From an uncultured Oscillospiraceae bacterium (GTDB lineage: Bacteria > Bacillota > Clostridia > Oscillospirales > Oscillospiraceae): 13,197 nt of DNA. Where the stretch lies: the NCBI GenBank assembly GCA_934593275.1, contig CAKTQE010000061.1, positions 1 through 13,197 of the forward strand. The letters are read 5' to 3'. The notes below the pieces were generated by a model. It saw only the letters and a program-made list of their open reading frames with translations, was not told where the DNA came from and did not search any database. Shown in pieces: positions 11,138 to 13,197 of the stretch; position 1 is the stretch's first letter, and each line of letters opens with the position of its first letter. The position numbers were made by a program, and so were the translations under genes.

Positions 11138-11154
11138 GCGTAAAGGGGGAGCCT

Positions 11155-12594
11155 ATGAGAGAACTACATGAGGAATGCGGGGTATTCGGTGCCTGGTCGC
11201 CGGAGCCGCAAAATATGGCGGACCTGGCCTACTATGGGCTGTATGCCCTACAGCACCGGGGGCAGGAAAGCTGCGGGATCGTGGTCAACGATGACGGCGT
11301 ATTCACCACCCACCGGGACTTGGGACAGGTGGGGGATGTGTTTACCCGGGAGGAGCTGGGGAAGTTCCCCACAGGCACCATGGCCGTGGGCCATGTGCGC
11401 TACGGCACCACCGGGGCCACCAACCGGGCCAACTGCCAGCCAATCGTGGTAAACCACATGAAAGGAAAGCTGGCCCTGGCCCACAACGGCAACCTGAGCA
11501 ATGCCTATGAACTGCGAAGCACCCTGGAACTGGCCGGTGCCATTTTCCACGGCACCAGCGACACGGAGATCATTGCCTACATCATCACCCAGCAGCGGCT
11601 GAAAACCCCCTCTATTGAGGCGGCGGTAAGCCGTGCCATGGGGCAGATGGAGGGGGCATTCTCCCTGGTGATGATGTCCTCGGCAAAACTCATTGCCGCC
11701 CGGGACCCCTGGGGGTTCCGGCCCCTTTGCTACGGCATCCGGCCCGACGGGACCTACATTGTGGCCTCGGAAAGCTGCGCGCTGGCAGCGGTGGGGGCCG
11801 CCCTTCAACGGGATATTCTGCCGGGGGAGATCCTCATCATTGACGAAAAGGGGGTACACTCCAACAGTGTCCACTGCGGGACCCAGGCCCACAGGCCCTG
11901 TATCTTTGAGTATATCTACTTTGCAAGGCCCGACTCGGTGATTGACGGCATCAGCGTCCACGAAGCCCGCAAAAGGGCCGGGAAGCTCCTGGCCAGGCGG
12001 CACCCGGTGGAGGCGGATATGGTAGTAGGCGTCCCGGACTCCGGCATGGATGCGGCCCTGGGCTATGCAGAGGAATCCGGCATTCCCTTTGCCCTGGGGT
12101 TTATCAAAAACAAGTATATTGGCCGCACCTTTATTTCCCCCGGCCAGGGGCAAAGGCTAGATAAGGTGCGCATCAAGCTCAGCCCCATTGGGGCGGCGGT
12201 CAGGGGAAAGCGGGTGGTGCTGATCGATGACTCCATCGTCCGGGGTACCACCAGCGGACAGATCGTGACCCTACTGCGGGAGGCAGGGGCCAGGGAAATC
12301 CATCTGCGGGTCTCCGCGCCGCCGTTCCGGAATCCCTGCTACTACGGCACGGATATTGACTCCCGGGACAAGCTGATCGCCTGCCGGTATTCCGTTCCGG
12401 AAATCTGCAAATTTATCGGGGCGGACAGCCTGGGGTATCTGGAATTGGAGGACCTGGCGGAGATGATCGGCTCCAAAGAATTCTGCCATGCCTGCTTTAG
12501 CGGGGAGTACCCCACGTGTATCCCCACCCATACAGAAAAAGACCGATTTGAGGGAAAGCTTTCCCAAAGGAGGACGGAACATGAGAACAATTGA
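11155..12594 (+). CDS. purF: Amidophosphoribosyltransferase (glutamine PRPP amidotransferase)
   Basis: The 479-residue enzyme makes 5-phosphoribosylamine from PRPP and glutamine, the first committed step of purine synthesis. It is the Bacillus-type, iron-sulfur form: a short propeptide (MRELHEE) precedes the nucleophile Cys8 (CGVFGAW), and four candidate [4Fe-4S] ligands are Cys249, Cys395, Cys444 and Cys447 (FCHACFSG). Their spacing (146 residues between the first two, CxxC at the end) matches the B. subtilis enzyme as I recall it. The Ntn glutaminase half occupies about 8-240. The phosphoribosyltransferase half has the PRPP loop VVLIDDSIVRGTTS (Asp358, Asp359). The start follows AAAGGGGGA at 11142-11150. 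The end overlaps carA by 14 nt. Confidence 0.97.
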   Translation: MRELHEECGVFGAWSPEPQNMADLAYYGLYALQHRGQESCGIVVNDDGVFTTHRDLGQVGDVFTREELGKFPTGTMAVGHVRYGTTGATNRANCQPIVVNHMKGKLALAHNGNLSNAYELRSTLELAGAIFHGTSDTEIIAYIITQQRLKTPSIEAAVSRAMGQMEGAFSLVMMSSAKLIAARDPWGFRPLCYGIRPDGTYIVASESCALAAVGAALQRDILPGEILIIDEKGVHSNSVHCGTQAHRPCIFEYIYFARPDSVIDGISVHEARKRAGKLLARRHPVEADMVVGVPDSGMDAALGYAEESGIPFALGFIKNKYIGRTFISPGQGQRLDKVRIKLSPIGAAVRGKRVVLIDDSIVRGTTSGQIVTLLREAGAREIHLRVSAPPFRNPCYYGTDIDSRDKLIACRYSVPEICKFIGADSLGYLELEDLAEMIGSKEFCHACFSGEYPTCIPTHTEKDRFEGKLSQRRTEHENN

Positions 12595-13197
12595 CCGGAA
12601 GCTGGTTCTGGAAGACGGCAGCGAATACCTGGGCTACGGCTTCGGCGGCAAGGAAGACCGGGTTTGCGAGGTGGTGTTCAACACCTCCATGACCGGGTAT
12701 CAGGAAATCGTATCGGATTTGAGCTACACGGACCAGACGGTGGTGATGACCTACCCCCTGATCGGCAATTACGGCATTGCCGAGGAGGATTTTGAGTGCA
12801 AATTCCCCAACATTGGGGGGATGGTGGTCTATGATTACAATGACTTTCCCTCCAATTTCCGGTGTGTAAAATCTTTGTCCGAGCTGTTGGAGGAAAACGG
12901 CATTCCGGGGATTTCCGGGGTGGACACCCGGAAACTGGCCCGGAGCATCCGGGACCTGGGCAGCCGCCGGGGGCTGATCACCAGGCCGGAAGTAACCTTG
13001 CAGGAGGCCCTGGACATCATCGCCAAGACCCCGGTACCCCGGGATGCGGTGGCCAGGGTCAGCTGCAAAAAACGCTGGTACAGCCGCACCGCCGATGCAA
13101 GGTTTCACGTGGTGGCCATCGACTGCGGCATCAAGCTGAATATTATCAGGAGCCTGAACCGCTGGGGCTGCAATGTGACGGTGGTGCCTTACAATAC
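12581..13197 (+). CDS. carA: Carbamoyl-phosphate synthase small subunit, 5' part
   Basis: Only the first 205 codons are in the window and the frame is open to the right edge. CarA supplies ammonia from glutamine to the large subunit for carbamoyl phosphate, used for pyrimidines and arginine. The CPSase small-chain domain is visible: MTGYQEIVSDLSYTDQ, YPLIGNYGI, GIPGISGVDTRKLARSIRDLG. The glutamine amidotransferase domain begins at VVAIDCGIKLNIIRSL; its catalytic Cys would lie beyond the edge. The ATG is set by AAAGGAGG at 12566-12573 (7-nt spacing), which lies inside the purF coding sequence. The 14-nt overlap suggests one transcript and coupled translation. carB is expected downstream but is not seen. 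Confidence 0.95.
   Translation, partial: MRTIDRKLVLEDGSEYLGYGFGGKEDRVCEVVFNTSMTGYQEIVSDLSYTDQTVVMTYPLIGNYGIAEEDFECKFPNIGGMVVYDYNDFPSNFRCVKSLSELLEENGIPGISGVDTRKLARSIRDLGSRRGLITRPEVTLQEALDIIAKTPVPRDAVARVSCKKRWYSRTADARFHVVAIDCGIKLNIIRSLNRWGCNVTVVPYN

Noticed and set aside
11076..11154. Purine or PRPP riboswitch before purF
   Set aside because: Only about 10 nt separate the predicted transcript start from the terminator stem, too short for an aptamer, and no conserved aptamer sequence is seen.

Overview
The window looks like the chromosome of a GC-rich gut Firmicute, most likely a clostridial species of the Oscillospiraceae/Ruminococcaceae type. The evidence is strong AGGAGG-type ribosome binding sites, a codon style rich in CTG/CGG/GCC, the style of the pilus cluster, the PurF with a Cys propeptide and four iron-sulfur ligands, and the GC-rich palindromic intergenic elements. 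The species cannot be named from this sequence alone.

Layout. Positions 1-647 hold no gene I can support. They contain an inverted-repeat element (about 81-189) and a dense run of GC-rich hairpins (about 201-460) that look like dispersed intergenic repeats. A candidate promoter (648-676, 17-bp spacer) follows, with a palindrome at its predicted start site. Its roughly 220-nt leader ends in a terminator-like hairpin (841-869) that has a plausible competing antiterminator pairing.

Positions 903-10952 are one co-directional sortase-pilus operon: a small coiled-coil protein; an apparently active type I signal peptidase; a 1761-residue LPETG tip adhesin; an LPSTG backbone pilin; a class C (pilus-polymerising) sortase; a small LPQTG minor/basal pilin; and a second sortase that overlaps the minor pilin gene. 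The expected division of labour is this: signal peptidase trims the precursors, the class C sortase links backbone subunits and caps them with the adhesin, and the second sortase probably attaches the LPQTG subunit to the cell wall. Gene spacing is tight except for a 12-bp perfect hairpin between the backbone pilin and the class C sortase.

The adhesin is the most unusual object. In order it has a signal peptide, 14 units of a His-x-His-x3-Cys motif (28 Cys in about 340 residues), a CHAP-like domain whose catalytic Cys and His positions read Asn and Arg, a right-handed beta-helix with GGGI coils, a Spy0128/FctA-like isopeptide domain into which a CBM26-like starch-binding module appears to be inserted, a SpaA-like domain, and a Ser/Gly/Thr linker to LPETG. 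This suggests a pilus tip adapted to bind starch or a related alpha-glucan.

Positions 10953-13197 are unrelated housekeeping genes: a strong promoter (TTGACA-17-TAGAAT), a leader that is almost entirely one long terminator hairpin, then purF and the start of carA, overlapping by 14 nt. This couples the entry steps of purine and pyrimidine synthesis in one transcript.
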